Counted from the stretch's first letter, positions 16,961-24,035 are shown. The stretch: 64,000 nt of DNA from Pseudoselenomonas ruminantium (GCA_015058625.1 SVCA01000003.1:1-64000); one strand, 5' to 3'. Numbers and translations are program-made. The notes: generated by a model not told the origin, from the letters alone.

Positions 16961-17608
16961 TCAATCCGTTCCTTCAAGCAAACCTTTTATTTTTTCTGAT
17001 GGATTTAATTTATCCAAATTTTTAATCATACTTTTCCTTTTTGCTAACCTGTCTGCAATTAACCTCACTGTATCGTTACCAGCACGATGCAGAACGAGCA
17101 TATTCTGTTCCCGCTCTTTTTTTCGGCTAACAGCCATTTTATAAAAACGCTCAAATTGAGCACGAACCGTGCTAACCGAATCAGACTGCATGTTACAAAG
17201 AGTATCCCAGCCAATTTTATTCACAGTTTCCTCGATTTCCTCCGAAGAAAATTGCGGGGGCGAATAAATAAAGCAACGCTTAACTTCTTTGTAGACTTCT
17301 TCCCAAGCTTCATCAAAATCTTTAACATCATTACCGATAACAGTTTTTTCCAGGCTTTCGATTGTTTCAATGATTTCAGCAAGAGAAGGGAAAAAAGTTT
17401 TTGTTCTAATCAGCTTATCCATGGCTGTTTTTATTTCAGCAAACGAATAACCTTCTTGAACCAAGCTGATAGAATAAAGCAAAATCCCGTTATCATCCAG
17501 TTTTGATTGCGGATACATATTTTTATAAATCAGCAGTGCGTCCGAAACGGCTTTTGCATCAGCTAGATTTTTTTGCGCATTAAGTTCCTGTTCTGTTTGT
17601 TCCGTCAT
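16961..17608 (-). CDS. G39P-like helicase-loader/inhibitor replication accessory protein
   Basis: A 215-residue protein. The segment YSFAEIKTAMDKLIRTKTFF followed by PSLAEI resembles the phage G39P family (loader and inhibitor of the G40P helicase), in which this region packs against the helicase. The C-terminal part is longer, basic and helical. ATG 17608 overlaps the stop of the RepA_N-DnaD gene as ATGA, so the two are co-translated. That coupling supports a role in loading the host DnaB helicase at the element's origin. The family call is from motif memory. Confidence 0.5.
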   Translation of the reverse strand: MTEQTEQELNAQKNLADAKAVSDALLIYKNMYPQSKLDDNGILLYSISLVQEGYSFAEIKTAMDKLIRTKTFFPSLAEIIETIESLEKTVIGNDVKDFDEAWEEVYKEVKRCFIYSPPQFSSEEIEETVNKIGWDTLCNMQSDSVSTVRAQFERFYKMAVSRKKEREQNMLVLHRAGNDTVRLIADRLAKRKSMIKNLDKLNPSEKIKGLLEGTD

Positions 17609-18951
17609 AAACCATTTGCCCCTTCACTCATATTACCAGCATTAGCGGTATAATATTGTTCAAGCATACCATGAATATTCTTTTGACTATCTTCCATAGA
17701 CGGCTTGGCAGATTTATTAGGCATAGGTTTAATGGAATTCAAGGAAGCATCAGGAATATCTGTTGATTTGCTATTGCTTGTATAATTATTATTTTTCTTA
17801 CCAGCCAATCTTTCAGCAACCGAGGCAACATAATTAAATCCCTTTTTTTCTTGTGCAGTTGATGAAAGAGCGGTTTGTGTTATTGCTTCAACGATAATTT
17901 CTTTCCCGTATTTACTGTAAAGATTTTGCAAAGCATTAATTACCAACGGAACAGGATTATACTGGATATTTTCCGTGTATAATTTTATAATCTCAGAAAT
18001 ATCCTCCTGTCCGGGGGAATTCTGTATTGCTCTTGGCTGCTGATTGAGGCTTTCTGAAGTCTCATGAAGCGAGTTGGAATCAAGTTCCTTAGCATCCTGA
18101 ACCGATAAGTCTGAAGGATTATCTACAAAGATACGCGCGCGCGCACGCGCATCTATCCCCTTTCCTCTTTCTGTCCTCTCTCTATCCTCTGGATAACTAT
18201 CTGTATTACTCTGTATGTTTATATTACTTATAGTTTGTGTGTCACTTTTTATACACCCCATAGCCACTTTTTGAACACCCTGTTCATTTTCTATACACCG
18301 AGAGTTCATTTTTTGTACTCCACCCGAGTATAAATTTTGTACTTTCGGTGTATAGTTTTTGTCACTACCTGGGGTTATACTGCTACTTGTATAATTTTTA
18401 GACTCCGATAGTACATTTTTTGTGCTACTGCCCGCAGTAGACAAATGTTTATCCACAAAAGGCTTTACGCTTCCATTTGCCATAGCTTCGCTTAATTCAT
18501 TGAAATCCATATTAGCAATTTCATTGACTTGCTTTATTTCCTGAATGACATCATCCGCAATATTTTCAGGACAAATATCATCGGATACAAGTTGTTCAGC
18601 TGATTCAGGTTCATCCAGCTGTCTTACATAAATTTTACTTGCGCTGTTATAGAATTGTTTGCAGCGTTCTATCAAGCCAATTTGTTCAAGATCACTGAGA
18701 ATTTTTTTTACAGTTCCATGAGAAACACCGATAACTTCTTCCAGTTTTTTCCATGAATAATAAATATAAACATCTCCGTTATCTTCAAAAAAACCATTGC
18801 GATAACTAAGCTGTGCCTGATTGCGCAATATGGCATAAGCAACCTTTGCATTCTGTGTAAGAGAACGATATTTATTGTCTGTATAGAATTGTACAGGCAA
18901 TTGATAAAACTGCGTGGTGACGAAATTTGTTTTATTGAAACGTGCTCCCAT
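17605..18951 (-). CDS. RepA_N-type replication initiator with C-terminal DnaD domain
   Basis: A 448-residue protein. The N-terminus (FYQLPVQFYTDNKYRSL, then AKVAYAILRNQAQLS and NGDVYIYYSWKKLEEVIG) matches the winged-helix RepA_N domain of Firmicute plasmid initiators. A low-complexity middle (about residues 160-315) is followed by a DnaD/DnaB_2-like domain (EIIKLYTENIQYNP, KGFNYVASVAERL) that would recruit the helicase. The middle is encoded by iteron-like repeats at 18,243-18,428, as expected for RepA_N replicons whose origin lies within rep. It implies that the element can replicate autonomously. The start at ATG 18951 follows GGTGATG. Confidence 0.85.
   Translation of the reverse strand: MGARFNKTNFVTTQFYQLPVQFYTDNKYRSLTQNAKVAYAILRNQAQLSYRNGFFEDNGDVYIYYSWKKLEEVIGVSHGTVKKILSDLEQIGLIERCKQFYNSASKIYVRQLDEPESAEQLVSDDICPENIADDVIQEIKQVNEIANMDFNELSEAMANGSVKPFVDKHLSTAGSSTKNVLSESKNYTSSSITPGSDKNYTPKVQNLYSGGVQKMNSRCIENEQGVQKVAMGCIKSDTQTISNINIQSNTDSYPEDRERTERGKGIDARARARIFVDNPSDLSVQDAKELDSNSLHETSESLNQQPRAIQNSPGQEDISEIIKLYTENIQYNPVPLVINALQNLYSKYGKEIIVEAITQTALSSTAQEKKGFNYVASVAERLAGKKNNNYTSNSKSTDIPDASLNSIKPMPNKSAKPSMEDSQKNIHGMLEQYYTANAGNMSEGANGL
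18131..18150. repeat. 20-bp alternating purine-pyrimidine (CG-rich) run inside rep
   Basis: A strictly alternating purine-pyrimidine run that is mostly CG/CA steps inside an otherwise AT-rich gene. It encodes a repeated Arg-Ala stretch in the linker before the DnaD domain. It has Z-DNA potential and could be slippage-prone. Confidence 0.7.
18243..18428. repeat. iteron-like direct repeats inside rep; putative replication origin
   Basis: On the coding strand, 15-base repeats GGTGTATAAAAAGTG (18,243), GGTGTTCAAAAAGTG (18,265), GGTGTATAGAAAATG (18,285) and GGAGTACAAAAAATG (18,307) are spaced 20-22 bases apart, about two helical turns. Degenerate copies continue at about 18,331 and 18,414, and an inverted partial copy lies near 18,346. 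RepA_N plasmids are known to carry their origin as repeats within rep. Origin function here is inferred. Confidence 0.65.
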
Positions 18952-18958
18952 TTTATCA

Positions 18959-19405
18959 TCACCAGCTTTCTAAACGGTTCGTACTATGAAAAGCTTTCAT
19001 TGCTTTTTCTCTTACACAATAATAATTTTCTATATCGGCAATAGCTTTTTTGGCAATAATCTTTTTATTATCATCGAATGGAAACCACTCTAAAGCGTCC
19101 GTGTATTTCACGCCATATTTTTCCAATAGAGAATGAACCTGTGGCGTGGAAAGAAATTTATAAATCTGAGGGAATGTTGCTATAGCTGCCTTCCATTCAC
19201 TCTTTACAGCATTATCAATATCATAGGTTCCACTCAAATTGAAGAATGCAACACCGATATGGTTCTTGTCGATGACACCATCCTTAACCGGACGAAGGAT
19301 GTAGCAAAAAGCCGATGTTGAATCCCCGCCAGTTGTGTATGTTACTGATGCGAATTTTTCGATGTAATTTTCTTCCAGGTCTTCTGGAAACCATACTAAA
19401 TACAT
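18959..19405 (-). CDS. hypothetical protein upstream of rep
   Basis: A 148-residue soluble protein of unknown family, rich in aromatic residues (MYLVWFPEDLEENYIEKFAS). It has no signal or membrane segment. It ends seven bases before the rep start and is probably the first full-length gene of the rep transcript. Its ATG 19405 lies inside a short upstream frame (19,396-19,455), so its translation may be coupled to that peptide. A copy-control role is possible by position only. Confidence 0.6.
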   Translation of the reverse strand: MYLVWFPEDLEENYIEKFASVTYTTGGDSTSAFCYILRPVKDGVIDKNHIGVAFFNLSGTYDIDNAVKSEWKAAIATFPQIYKFLSTPQVHSLLEKYGVKYTDALEWFPFDDNKKIIAKKAIADIENYYCVREKAMKAFHSTNRLESW

Positions 19406-19455
19406 GATATTTCCCTCTTTTCTGCTTCATGCACGTTTTTCTTTTGACGGGGCAT
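19396..19455 (-). CDS. possible 19-residue leader peptide of rep operon
   Basis: ATG 19455 has an excellent AGAGGTGAT site. The frame encodes MPRQKKNVHEAEKREISCI and ends at TAG 19396, overlapping the next start codon by ten bases. Short leader peptides before rep genes often couple translation in plasmid copy-number control. It could also be a chance frame. Confidence 0.4.
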   Translation of the reverse strand: MPRQKKNVHEAEKREISCI

Positions 19456-19521
19456 ATATATCACCTCTGCATGTCTTAAACTTTCATTATTTTCCGTTAA
19501 TTCGCACTTATATTAAGTCGC

Positions 19522-19600
19522 TTGAAAGAAACTCAGGCAGATGATATAATACAAGTGCGATCTTTAGTTTTTGCAGCCTCTTAGTGGGCTGTTTTTTTTT
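19522..19600 (+). ncRNA. putative countertranscript RNA opposite rep leader
   Basis: A consensus promoter (TTGAAA 19,522-19,527, 17-base spacer, TATAAT 19,545-19,550) faces rightward, opposite to rep. Transcription from about 19,557 would meet a terminator (stem 19,573-19,579/19,586-19,592 then nine T) after about 40 nt. No frame lies in between. The transcript would be complementary to the leader of the rep operon if that operon starts upstream of 19,600. Countertranscripts of this sort control copy number in RepA_N plasmids. Confidence 0.5.
19573..19600 (+). terminator. terminator of the short opposite-strand RNA
   Basis: Seven-base stem GCAGCCT/GGGCTGT (including G-U ends), 6-base loop, then a run of T. 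Confidence 0.7.
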
Positions 19601-19659
19601 ATGCCTGAATAGGCTGTATTAAAAATCATCTGGTTCATTAACAAACACCTGCTTTATTT

Positions 19660-19863
19660 TTACTGATTTACAGAGACTGTTATGCCATATCTCTCAAATA
19701 AGTAAGCAGTAGAGACCCTGCCTCTGCATGTACGCATGTTTTTTGCATCCAGCTCCTTGTTCGTATCACGGATTATCTCATAGGCTCTGGTGCGAGAACA
19801 TTTAAAAATCGTTCTCACATCCTTCCAATCAAGCATTTCAGGCCATCTTGCCGTTTTAGCCAT
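19660..19863 (-). CDS. small HTH (excisionase-like) protein
   Basis: 67 residues from ATG 19863, with GGGGAGTGA upstream. The sequence LDWKDVRTIFKCSRTRAYEI followed by GRVSTAYLFERYGI resembles the winged HTH of excisionase or MerR-like small DNA-binding proteins carried by integrative elements. It could act as recombination directionality factor for the integrase at 24,135 or as a plasmid regulator. It is transcribed toward the rep block. Confidence 0.55.
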   Translation of the reverse strand: MAKTARWPEMLDWKDVRTIFKCSRTRAYEIIRDTNKELDAKNMRTCRGRVSTAYLFERYGITVSVNQ

Positions 19864-19892
19864 TGTAATCACTCCCCATCTCAAAGCAAAAA

Positions 19893-20090
19893 TCAGAAAT
19901 CATCCGGATCATTAACATGTCCTTTGGGAACCTTGTTCAATATACCGATTAACTTATCAGCCTCTTCTCCACTTTGAACGATTCTGATGTCCTCAGGTAT
20001 AGTTCTGAAAGGAACTTTTCTATATTGGCTGATAAAATAGTCATTTGTTGCTTTTTCCAACCTTTTATACTTGAATAGACTATTTTTCAT
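19893..20090 (-). CDS. small hypothetical protein
   Basis: 65 residues starting at MKNSLFKYKR, with AGAGGCGA upstream of ATG 20090. It is basic at the N-terminus and acidic at the C-terminus (HVNDPDDF). No family recognised. It is co-directional with its neighbours, 30 bases from the next gene, so probably one transcript of small accessory genes. Confidence 0.5.
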   Translation of the reverse strand: MKNSLFKYKRLEKATNDYFISQYRKVPFRTIPEDIRIVQSGEEADKLIGILNKVPKGHVNDPDDF

Positions 20091-20126
20091 GATATTCGCC
20101 TCTTTCAAGAAGTTTCACATAAGCCG

Positions 20127-20426
20127 TTATATCCTTACATCTTCTAGTCTTACGCCTTCATTTCCATCCCAGTAGTCAACCTTTTTAAAGTATCGTGCCA
20201 ATACTTCCCCAGCTGTAACCGGCTTATCCAACGTGCCATAGGTCAGTTTTTCACGGTTTAGCATGACTAAAAAGCCATAGGAATCCTCATATAGATCATG
20301 GAACACCACGATTTCAAAACTTCCTTTATCCAGGGCTTGATAGTCCGTGATGGTTGTAACCTCATCCAATGCCCCATACAATTTATTTACATCGTATTGC
20401 AGTTTTTCCCAAAATTCATCCGACAT
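20127..20426 (-). CDS. small hypothetical protein
   Basis: 99 residues from ATG 20426 (AAGGTG upstream). It is acidic and soluble, with FEIVVFHDLYEDSYGFLVML forming probable beta strands. No family recognised. It lies between the small-protein gene 19893 and an HTH repressor gene in the same direction. Part of the accessory set of the element. Confidence 0.55.
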   Translation of the reverse strand: MSDEFWEKLQYDVNKLYGALDEVTTITDYQALDKGSFEIVVFHDLYEDSYGFLVMLNREKLTYGTLDKPVTAGEVLARYFKKVDYWDGNEGVRLEDVRI

Positions 20427-20470
20427 TAACAAACACCTTCCTTATATGGTAAAATAATAATGCAGTCTGT

Positions 20471-20668
20471 TTATGCAGTTGTGGGGCTGCCACCCCACAG
20501 CTGCTCAACAGTGGTATGGAGTGCATTGGCGATGCGAACTGCAATTCGGGCATCTGGCACTCTTTTACCATACTCATAATGCTGGTAACAAATTACCGTT
20601 ACCCCAGCGATTTCAGCTAATTCTTTTTGCGTTAAACCGTTAGCTAACCGCAAATCTTTAATTGTCAT
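20471..20668 (-). CDS. XRE-family HTH regulator (Cro-like)
   Basis: 65 residues forming a complete Cro/CI helix-turn-helix (LRLANGLTQKELAEIAGVTV) and little else. It is divergent from the HTH gene at 20,772, and the 103-base gap between them holds two identical operator-like repeats. The pair resembles a Cro/CI switch. It would control the leftward accessory genes and itself. Confidence 0.82.
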   Translation of the reverse strand: MTIKDLRLANGLTQKELAEIAGVTVICYQHYEYGKRVPDARIAVRIANALHTTVEQLWGGSPTTA

Positions 20669-20696
20669 ATACCAATGCGCTCCCTTCTAAAAATTA

Positions 20697-20750
20697 ACAC
20701 TAACATTTGTTTGTGTTACTCACAGTATATAACTAACATTTGTTTGTGTC
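20697..20750. promoter_or_regulatory. tandem operator repeats between divergent HTH genes
   Basis: ACTAACATTTGTTTGTGT occurs twice, at 20,699-20,716 and 20,732-20,749, 33 bases apart (about three helical turns). The first copy with its two preceding bases is an imperfect palindrome, ACACTAACA/TGTTTGTGT. These are likely binding sites for the flanking repressors. Confidence 0.75.
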
Positions 20751-20771
20751 AATACCTTCTCTGGAGGTTTT

Positions 20772-20987
20772 ATGAATACAAATAGAATAAAAGATACTCG
20801 TTTGAGTAAAGGATTGACTCAAAAGCAAGTTGCGGACGAACTAGGTATTAGTGTTGTTGCCATTCAAAACTATGAAAATGGACGCCGCAAACCAGCTTAT
20901 GATGTTTTAATTGCCCTGGCTGATTACTTCGATGTCTCTCTGGACTACCTGGTAGGCCGGACGGACAACCCAGAGATTAACAGATAA
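20772..20987 (+). CDS. XRE-family HTH regulator (CI/SinR-like, small)
   Basis: 71 residues with GGAGG before ATG 20772. The HTH LSKGLTQKQVADELGISVVA is followed by the common C-terminal motif YFDVSLDYLVGRTDNP. This form of stand-alone repressor is frequent in Firmicute prophages and integrative elements. It is divergent from the Cro-like gene, and a terminator follows at 21,009. It probably represses one or both divergent promoters through the repeats at 20,697-20,750. Confidence 0.85.
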   Translation: MNTNRIKDTRLSKGLTQKQVADELGISVVAIQNYENGRRKPAYDVLIALADYFDVSLDYLVGRTDNPEINR

Positions 20988-21008
20988 CCATATAACAGAC
21001 TGCACCTT

Positions 21009-21032
21009 CCCTGCCTTTCGGCGGGGATTTTT
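21009..21032 (+). terminator. rho-independent terminator
   Basis: Seven-base stem CCCTGCC/GGCGGGG, four-base loop, then five T, directly after the HTH gene. It is nearly identical to the terminator at 21,671 after the toxin gene. Confidence 0.85.
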
Positions 21033-21092
21033 ACTTTAAGGTATTGCGTTTGCTTAGCAACTGCATTACAATTAATCTAAGGAGGGATTCTT

Positions 21093-21389
21093 ATGGCAAA
21101 AACTGCAAATATCAGCTTACGCATCGAACCTGACATCAAGGCCCAGGCCGAGGCTGTGTTCTCCAATCTGGGAATATCCGTAACCGATGCTATCAACGTG
21201 TTTTTGCACTCATCTATCTTAGTGGGAGGTTTCCCCTTTCAGCCTAGAAAGCCTAAGTATAGTGCCGAAACACTTGCTGCGTTAAAGGAATCTGATGATA
21301 TAGCCAATGGCAGGATTCCTGCAAAAAGTTATAGCAATGCAGCAGAACTAATCCGTGAAGCCCAGGAGTCGCTAGATGCTGAAGATTAA
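21093..21389 (+). CDS. dinJ: RelB/DinJ-family antitoxin
   Basis: 98 residues. The N-terminal ribbon-helix-helix (ANISLRIEPDIKAQAEAVF, then LGISVTDAINVFLH) is diagnostic of DinJ/RelB antitoxins. The C-terminal tail would wrap the toxin. An AAGGAGGG site lies upstream, and the end overlaps the toxin start by 14 bases. It should neutralise the YafQ-like RNase and autorepress the operon. It probably stabilises the element in the population. Confidence 0.92.
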   Translation: MAKTANISLRIEPDIKAQAEAVFSNLGISVTDAINVFLHSSILVGGFPFQPRKPKYSAETLAALKESDDIANGRIPAKSYSNAAELIREAQESLDAED

Positions 21390-21654
21390 ACAAACATCAC
21401 AGTTCAAAAAAGACTTAAAGGCTGCTATCCGTCAAAACTGTGATTTGAAGTTGCTTGAACAGGTCATTGATAAACTGGCCAATCAAGAACCGCTTGAAGA
21501 AAAGCATCGTGATCATGCACTGACTGGCAAATTGAAAATCTACCGTGAATGTCATATTACCCCTGACTGGCTATTGATGTATCAAATAAAAGAAGATGTA
21601 CTGGTTTTGTCTCTTGCCAGATTGGGTAGTCACGCAAAATTGCTACGAATTTAA
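21376..21654 (+). CDS. yafQ: YafQ-family mRNA interferase toxin
   Basis: 92 residues of the RelE/YafQ fold: KQTSQFKKDLKAAIRQ at the N-terminus, LTGKLKIYRECHITPDWLLM in the core and LARLGSHAKLL near the end, retaining the C-terminal histidine used in catalysis. It is a ribosome-dependent endoribonuclease in related systems. It is translated by overlap with the antitoxin gene, and a terminator follows at once. Confidence 0.92.
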   Translation: MLKIKQTSQFKKDLKAAIRQNCDLKLLEQVIDKLANQEPLEEKHRDHALTGKLKIYRECHITPDWLLMYQIKEDVLVLSLARLGSHAKLLRI

Positions 21655-21670
21655 CACAACTAATTTCTTT

Positions 21671-21695
21671 CCCTGCCGTCTGGCGGGGATTTTTT
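21671..21695 (+). terminator. terminator of dinJ-yafQ
   Basis: Stem CCCTGCC/GGCGGGG with loop GTCT and a six-T run. It overlaps the 3' end of the convergent gene by two bases. Confidence 0.85.
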
Positions 21696-21912
21696 ATTGC
21701 TCTTCTACTGTAGCAGTCATACCTTTCTTCATCGCCCAGGCTTTCAAGTCTCTTTCAGATTCCTCCAGGCTGTCACGGTGAGTAAAAGCCTTACAGGTTT
21801 TCCAGCCGACTTCTGGCGCACTTTCCGGCTTGTGATAGCGTGGAGCATACTTACCGGCTAAATCCGGCATCACTTTATACGTCCGGCCTCTGCGGTCTAC
21901 ATAAACTGCCAA
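21694..21912 (-). CDS. small hypothetical protein
   Basis: 72 residues starting at a TTG with GGGAGG eight bases upstream. It has a short beta-rich N-terminus (VYVDRRGRTYKVMPD) and a helical C-terminus with SLEESERDLKAWAMKK. Small proteins of this style occur in phage and integrative elements, but I cannot assign a family. It is the gene downstream of the HTH gene at 21,945. Confidence 0.5.
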   Translation of the reverse strand: MAVYVDRRGRTYKVMPDLAGKYAPRYHKPESAPEVGWKTCKAFTHRDSLEESERDLKAWAMKKGMTATVEEQ

Positions 21913-21944
21913 AACGATTTCCTCCCATCCGTCTGCAGGTTAGT

Positions 21945-22145
21945 TCAAATATTTCCCTTTAATAGTCTGGGCCATTCATTCGGCTCTCCCAGCACATCCA
22001 TGATCCGCTGGGCTACTTCAGGAGATGGCCTTCTTTTTTGATTTTCGATGAAATTGTAATGCTGTCTGCTGATTTTACATTCTGAGGCTAATTCAGTCTG
22101 TGAAAAATTTCTTTTCAAGCGCAAGTCTCTAATCCAAGTCATCAT
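21945..22145 (-). CDS. XRE-family HTH regulator (small)
   Basis: 66 residues made of an HTH: LRLKRNFSQTELASECKISR then HYNFIENQKRRP. It is divergent from the HTH gene at 22,305; the gap contains two unrelated inverted repeats. It may act as Cro-like partner in a second bistable switch of the element. M1 or M2 may be the start (ATGATG). Confidence 0.8.
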   Translation of the reverse strand: MMTWIRDLRLKRNFSQTELASECKISRQHYNFIENQKRRPSPEVAQRIMDVLGEPNEWPRLLKGNI

Positions 22146-22161
22146 AAGTTCACCGCCTTCT

Positions 22162-22226
22162 TGCTACAATTTGTTGACAATATCATTGTACAATGCTACA
22201 GCCTGTTTTGTCAACAAATTGTAGCA
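22162..22226. promoter_or_regulatory. long inverted repeat operator, 19-bp arms
   Basis: TGCTACAATTTGTTGACAA at 22,162-22,180 is exactly complementary to 22,208-22,226. It is placed just upstream of the leftward HTH gene. Likely paired operator sites for one of the two repressors. Confidence 0.8.
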
Positions 22227-22239
22227 CTATTATATATTT

Positions 22240-22285
22240 ATAGCGACAATATAGAGCAATAAGTGCTACATATTGTCGCTATAAT
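22240..22285. promoter_or_regulatory. second inverted repeat with -10 of rightward HTH gene
   Basis: ATAGCGACAATAT (22,240-22,252) and its complement (22,270-22,282), 17 bases apart. A TATAAT at 22,280-22,285 overlaps the right arm, so occupancy would block the rightward promoter. The sequence differs from the 22,162 repeat, suggesting two regulators. Confidence 0.7.
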
Positions 22286-22304
22286 GATATTGAGGTGAAA
22301 CTCA

Positions 22305-22652
22305 ATGCAGCGACTAAAAGAAATGCGGACACTAAAAGGCAAAAGCCAAGAAGATGTAGCAAATGATCTAAATATTAGTCGGCAATCATATGGACTCTAT
22401 GAACTTGGCAAAAGAGAACCCAGCAATGAGATGCTGATGAAGCTTGCAGACTACTTCGGTGTAAGCACCGATTACCTCTTGGGGCGTACAGATAACCCTT
22501 TGGAAATACTGGGGCTTAAAGATGTTCCCAGCGATTTCATATCTGACCTTAGAGACGCAGATAGCAAGACAATTTACGAACTGTGGAACTACCTTCGTTT
22601 TTTGAGTCTGAAAAAAGATGGCGGTTTAGATAGGGATATATCAAGTAAATAA
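22305..22652 (+). CDS. XRE-family repressor with C-terminal extension
   Basis: 115 residues. HTH MRTLKGKSQEDVANDLNISR, then YFGVSTDYLLGRTDNP, followed by about 45 residues of helical C-terminus that may oligomerise. It is the probable CI-type partner of the divergent gene at 21,945. It is followed 62 bases later by the XseA-like gene with its own ribosome site, possibly in one transcript. Confidence 0.85.
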   Translation: MQRLKEMRTLKGKSQEDVANDLNISRQSYGLYELGKREPSNEMLMKLADYFGVSTDYLLGRTDNPLEILGLKDVPSDFISDLRDADSKTIYELWNYLRFLSLKKDGGLDRDISSK

Positions 22653-22714
22653 CTATTCATGTCTAGGGAACTCAAGAATTGGTTGAAATGGCATAAGAAC
22701 AAGGAGGATTCATG

Positions 22715-23977
22715 ATGTACATTATTGACCAGGCTCCCTTCAACTCTGATTCTTTCTGCAAAGAAGTGACTGAAAATATAAAAAAGTATGCAGAGATGAA
22801 TGATTTTAAGTATACAGACCTTTTACGTGCCAAACGGCTGAAAGACCGTGACGGATATGAATGGCACGTAGATGTTGATATGCTGTTAGAGAATATCCCT
22901 GTAGTTGATTTTCTAAAAACTGCTCTTGATGAGAGGTATCCAGAACAAACTAAGCTCCTACTTCAGGAATTGTCCTTTTCGACTAAAAATCTTTTGGAAA
23001 AAATATCCACTCTCGTAAGCAGCCAGTCCTTTGAAACTACGCTCATAGCCGATTGTAAAGAGATACATGCCAGTAATACAGCAGCAGATGTCTATACAGG
23101 GGCTCTTATTGATTATGAAGCCCCCAGAACAGTGATAGGTCTTTTTTTCAACAAGAATTATTGTAAGCTAATTGACTGTGAAGATTTCAGTAAGCTTCTC
23201 GATAAAAAGCTTTTAATACAAGGGACTGTTTCATACTTTCAGAAAATGAACTGTTTCCAAATAAAAGCATCCAGTATAAAAGTTATTGGAGAATGTACCA
23301 GGTTGCAGAAACTTAACCACTGGGAAAATATTTGCGCAGATATCCTTCGTACCTGGGAGGGTGTGCAGCCATATCCAGAACCAACCAAAAAGCCTGATAA
23401 AATTATTCTTGTAGGTAACAGTGACACTCAGGGATATAATGATTTCGTGGAGACATTTAAAAAGAGTTTCGGCAAAAACGCTCCACATTTAGAAAAACAT
23501 AATGTTGATACCATGACTGTAGAAAATATTGTTCCTGTCCTTGAAAGCCTGCAAAATGAAACAGATATTGACTATGTAGCTATAGTCCGGGGTGGCGGTG
23601 ATAAGGAGTCACTGGCCCAATATTGTGAACCGTCTATGCTAAGAGCCATTCATGCCCTTGGCAACGTAGTGACTGGCATAGGCCATAGTGACGATAAGCT
23701 GCTGTGTGGCAGGGCTGCCCTTTATGATGCAGGAACCCCTACTGCAGCTGCACAGTTCATAAAAACGATGGACAACAATTTTTCCAGCCAAGAAAGGCGC
23801 AAAAAAGCTGCTCGGGAAATAAAAGAAGCACTGGCGAGAACGGGGTTCAAAAATGATAAGGAACGCGCTGAGCATTGGGAAAAGGCTTATAAACAGCTGA
23901 AGAAGGCTTATGATGAACTGTTAGAAGATAGTAAGACTAAGGGGCTTCGGAGAATACTCAAGAATCTTTTTGGTTAA
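22715..23977 (+). CDS. exonuclease VII large subunit (XseA)-like protein
   Basis: 420 residues. The middle has an OB-fold-like stretch (KLLIQGTVSYFQKMNCFQIK) and the C-terminal half carries the XseA signature: IVRGGGDKESLAQY, VVTGIGHSDDKLL and AGTPTAAAQFI. The long coiled-coil C-terminus of true XseA is shortened and ends in basic helices. No XseB small subunit is encoded nearby. It could work alone or borrow host XseB, in recombination or processing of transferred single-stranded DNA. GGAGG precedes the ATGATG start; the second ATG has better spacing. Confidence 0.75.
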   Translation: MYIIDQAPFNSDSFCKEVTENIKKYAEMNDFKYTDLLRAKRLKDRDGYEWHVDVDMLLENIPVVDFLKTALDERYPEQTKLLLQELSFSTKNLLEKISTLVSSQSFETTLIADCKEIHASNTAADVYTGALIDYEAPRTVIGLFFNKNYCKLIDCEDFSKLLDKKLLIQGTVSYFQKMNCFQIKASSIKVIGECTRLQKLNHWENICADILRTWEGVQPYPEPTKKPDKIILVGNSDTQGYNDFVETFKKSFGKNAPHLEKHNVDTMTVENIVPVLESLQNETDIDYVAIVRGGGDKESLAQYCEPSMLRAIHALGNVVTGIGHSDDKLLCGRAALYDAGTPTAAAQFIKTMDNNFSSQERRKKAAREIKEALARTGFKNDKERAEHWEKAYKQLKKAYDELLEDSKTKGLRRILKNLFG

Positions 23978-23983
23978 GCATAC

Positions 23984-24026
23984 AAAAAAGCCTACCAGTT
24001 TTTCTGGTAGGCTACATGTTTTTTTT
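23984..24026 (+). terminator. terminator after XseA-like gene
   Basis: Perfect 9-bp stem GCCTACCAG/CTGGTAGGC with a five-T loop; an eight-T run follows a few bases after it. A run of A before the stem makes it usable in both directions. Confidence 0.8.
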
Positions 24027-24035
24027 CAGGACAAG

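Noticed and set aside
18243..18428. CRISPR-like spaced repeats
   Set aside because: Repeats are 15 bases, degenerate, with only 5-7 base gaps, and lie inside the rep coding frame; no cas genes nearby. Iterons explain them better.
22162..22226. insertion sequence terminal repeats
   Set aside because: The 19-bp arms are only 27 bases apart and lie between divergent HTH genes; operator sites are the simpler reading.
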